From assembly GCA_012270695.1 (NCBI GenBank), contig JAAXHV010000453.1:1-5714 (forward strand): 5,714 nt of DNA, given 5' to 3'. Under the pieces are notes generated by a model, which saw only the letters and a list, made by a program, of their open reading frames with translations, ran no database searches and was not told the origin of the DNA. The position numbers and the translations under genes are program-made. This DNA is from Gammaproteobacteria bacterium (GTDB lineage: Bacteria > Pseudomonadota > Gammaproteobacteria > Eutrophobiales > Eutrophobiaceae). Shown here in pieces: positions 4,700-5,714 of the stretch. Numbering within the stretch: position 1 is the first letter of the stretch; each line of letters opens with the position of its first letter.

Positions 4700-5695
4700 T
4701 TAACTGAAAAAGCTGGTGAATGATCTGTTCAAGGCCGGCAGGTTGATCTCTCCGGCCTTAAAAGAACGACCGGTCTTGAGAGAGCTGACGGTAATACGAG
4801 CCGGGCTGAACAACATCGGGTCAAGCTTGTAGAAATCAAAGTTAACGCTTTTGAATACCTCGGCGAACGGCTTGCCATAATCTTCTGATGTATTGCTTGG
4901 CAATCTACGGGCCAGTTCCTCTGCATCTTCATTCCCCGCATTGACAAACAAATGCACCTGACCACCGAATAAAATCGCATCGTTGGTACGGCTCATGGCC
5001 GTGAGGAAGTCTGGCGCGGGTGGGCACAAGGGTACGGTGCCCATACCGTCCACTATTTCTTCCAAGGGGAATTGCATTGTATGGGCCTTGTGCAAGGCGG
5101 CCTCAAACACCCGGGCGACAACCTGTACTGCGCCGGCCAGACTCGAGGTGGGCGTTAGAATAAGCGTGAGGTTTTCCGGCGTAACCCGACACCGGGCAGC
5201 AATTTTATCGGCAATTTCAACCGGAGGAACAGTATCGACTTCCAACACGATACAGGTTTTATCCGCCTTGTCCCGATAGCCGATTTCATCAATCAATGGT
5301 TCTCTGCTGCCCAGGGCCCTGGCCGGGCCGGACCCTAGCGCTCTGAATGTGTTCTGGCCTTTGCCGTGGGAAAGGCTCCAACCGGCGTACTGGCTGGCCA
5401 AACAGGCAATCACCGGATGGCTGGTATGAACGTCCACGTGCCATAGCCAGTTTTCATAGTCCCTGGTTGCCCGCAATCTCGCAGTGGCAAGACCTCCGAG
5501 ACATATTTCGGCAATTTGCCTGCCGGCCTCAATACTGCCACAACCTTTGATTCCCGCGTCTATCAATACACTTCCATTTTCCGTATGGCTGGTATTCAAT
5601 CCAAGCCCACTGGCAAAGTTGATCAATTGATTGACCTTGGGGGCAATCAGGTTGTTGATGCTCAGGTTTGTTTCTTCTGTGTCAAAATTATTCAT
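4700..5695 (-). CDS. mch: Methenyltetrahydromethanopterin cyclohydrolase
   Basis: Mch reversibly hydrolyses N5,N10-methenyl-H4MPT to 5-formyl-H4MPT in the cytoplasm, between methylene-H4MPT dehydrogenase and the formyltransferase/hydrolase complex. The 331-residue product covers the full family length (~315-330). Conserved blocks are DAGIKGCGSIEAG (46-58), HVDVHTSHPVIACLASQYAG (86-105), SGPARAL (122-128), APDFLTAMSRTNDAILFGG (227-245) and SNTSEDYGKPF (267-277). The first ~12 residues are not conserved, and the start at ATG 5695-5693 has only a weak AGTGA upstream. A start a few codons downstream is unlikely, since there is no in-frame ATG with a better SD before the conserved region. Just 19 bp precede it in the window, so whether it is first in its operon is not visible; in relatives a dehydrogenase gene (mtdB) often precedes it. 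The CitG-like gene follows after 30 bp and very probably shares its transcript. Confidence 0.97.
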   Translation of the reverse strand: MNNFDTEETNLSINNLIAPKVNQLINFASGLGLNTSHTENGSVLIDAGIKGCGSIEAGRQIAEICLGGLATARLRATRDYENWLWHVDVHTSHPVIACLASQYAGWSLSHGKGQNTFRALGSGPARALGSREPLIDEIGYRDKADKTCIVLEVDTVPPVEIADKIAARCRVTPENLTLILTPTSSLAGAVQVVARVFEAALHKAHTMQFPLEEIVDGMGTVPLCPPAPDFLTAMSRTNDAILFGGQVHLFVNAGNEDAEELARRLPSNTSEDYGKPFAEVFKSVNFDFYKLDPMLFSPARITVSSLKTGRSFKAGEINLPALNRSFTSFFS

Positions 5696-5714
5696 ATCAC
5701 TAACTGTTGCATAA

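Overview
The window is a compact chromosomal segment from a methylotrophic proteobacterium that uses tetrahydromethanopterin (H4MPT) to oxidise formaldehyde. The strongest anchors are a methenyl-H4MPT cyclohydrolase (mch) and a formaldehyde-activating enzyme (fae). Around them sit three genes of families recurrently found in 'methanopterin islands' of methylotrophs: a CitG-like protein, a HisA-related TIM-barrel protein and a COG1548/MfnF-like ASKHA protein. There is also a pabB gene for p-aminobenzoate, the aromatic precursor of H4MPT and folate. Moderate base composition and intergenic repeats of a type I associate with gammaproteobacterial methanotrophs (Methylococcales) point that way. No gene in the window (for example a methane monooxygenase) proves the lineage, so a beta- or other proteobacterial methylotroph remains possible.

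Layout from right to left. On the minus strand mch (4700-5695), a CitG-like gene (3836-4669, 30 bp after mch) and fae (3203-3715, 120 bp further) form a probable transcription unit. It ends at a strong rho-independent terminator (3154-3180). Position 3005-3202 is a convergent, gene-free spacer. It holds that terminator and a MITE/REP-like element bounded by a perfect 24-bp inverted repeat (3012-3113). The plus-strand HisA-related gene (2303-3004) faces fae tail to tail. It is divergent from the COG1548/MfnF-like gene (1247-2308, minus), and the two start codons abut as ATG|CAT. Downstream of the latter on the minus strand is pabB (1179 to beyond position 1, C-terminus cut off). A 67-bp spacer carries a hairpin that encloses the pabB ribosome binding site.

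How the parts work together: Fae condenses formaldehyde with H4MPT to methylene-H4MPT. After oxidation by a methylene-H4MPT dehydrogenase (not in the window), Mch hydrolyses methenyl-H4MPT to formyl-H4MPT, which the methylofuran-dependent formyltransferase/hydrolase complex turns into formate. The COG1548, HisA-related and CitG-like proteins are best explained as makers of the cofactors (methylofuran and/or H4MPT), and PabB supplies the aminobenzoate ring. The enzyme assignments of mch, fae and pabB are firm. The cofactor-biosynthesis roles are inference from family and context.

The most unusual points are regulatory or architectural rather than a wholly new system: a second, well-formed in-frame start upstream of fae that would add a 20-residue amphipathic extension; the back-to-back ATG|CAT divergent start with a perfect TATAAT placed as if for a leaderless mRNA; the 24-bp inverted-repeat element; and the hairpin and tiny ATGA-coupled ORF in front of pabB.
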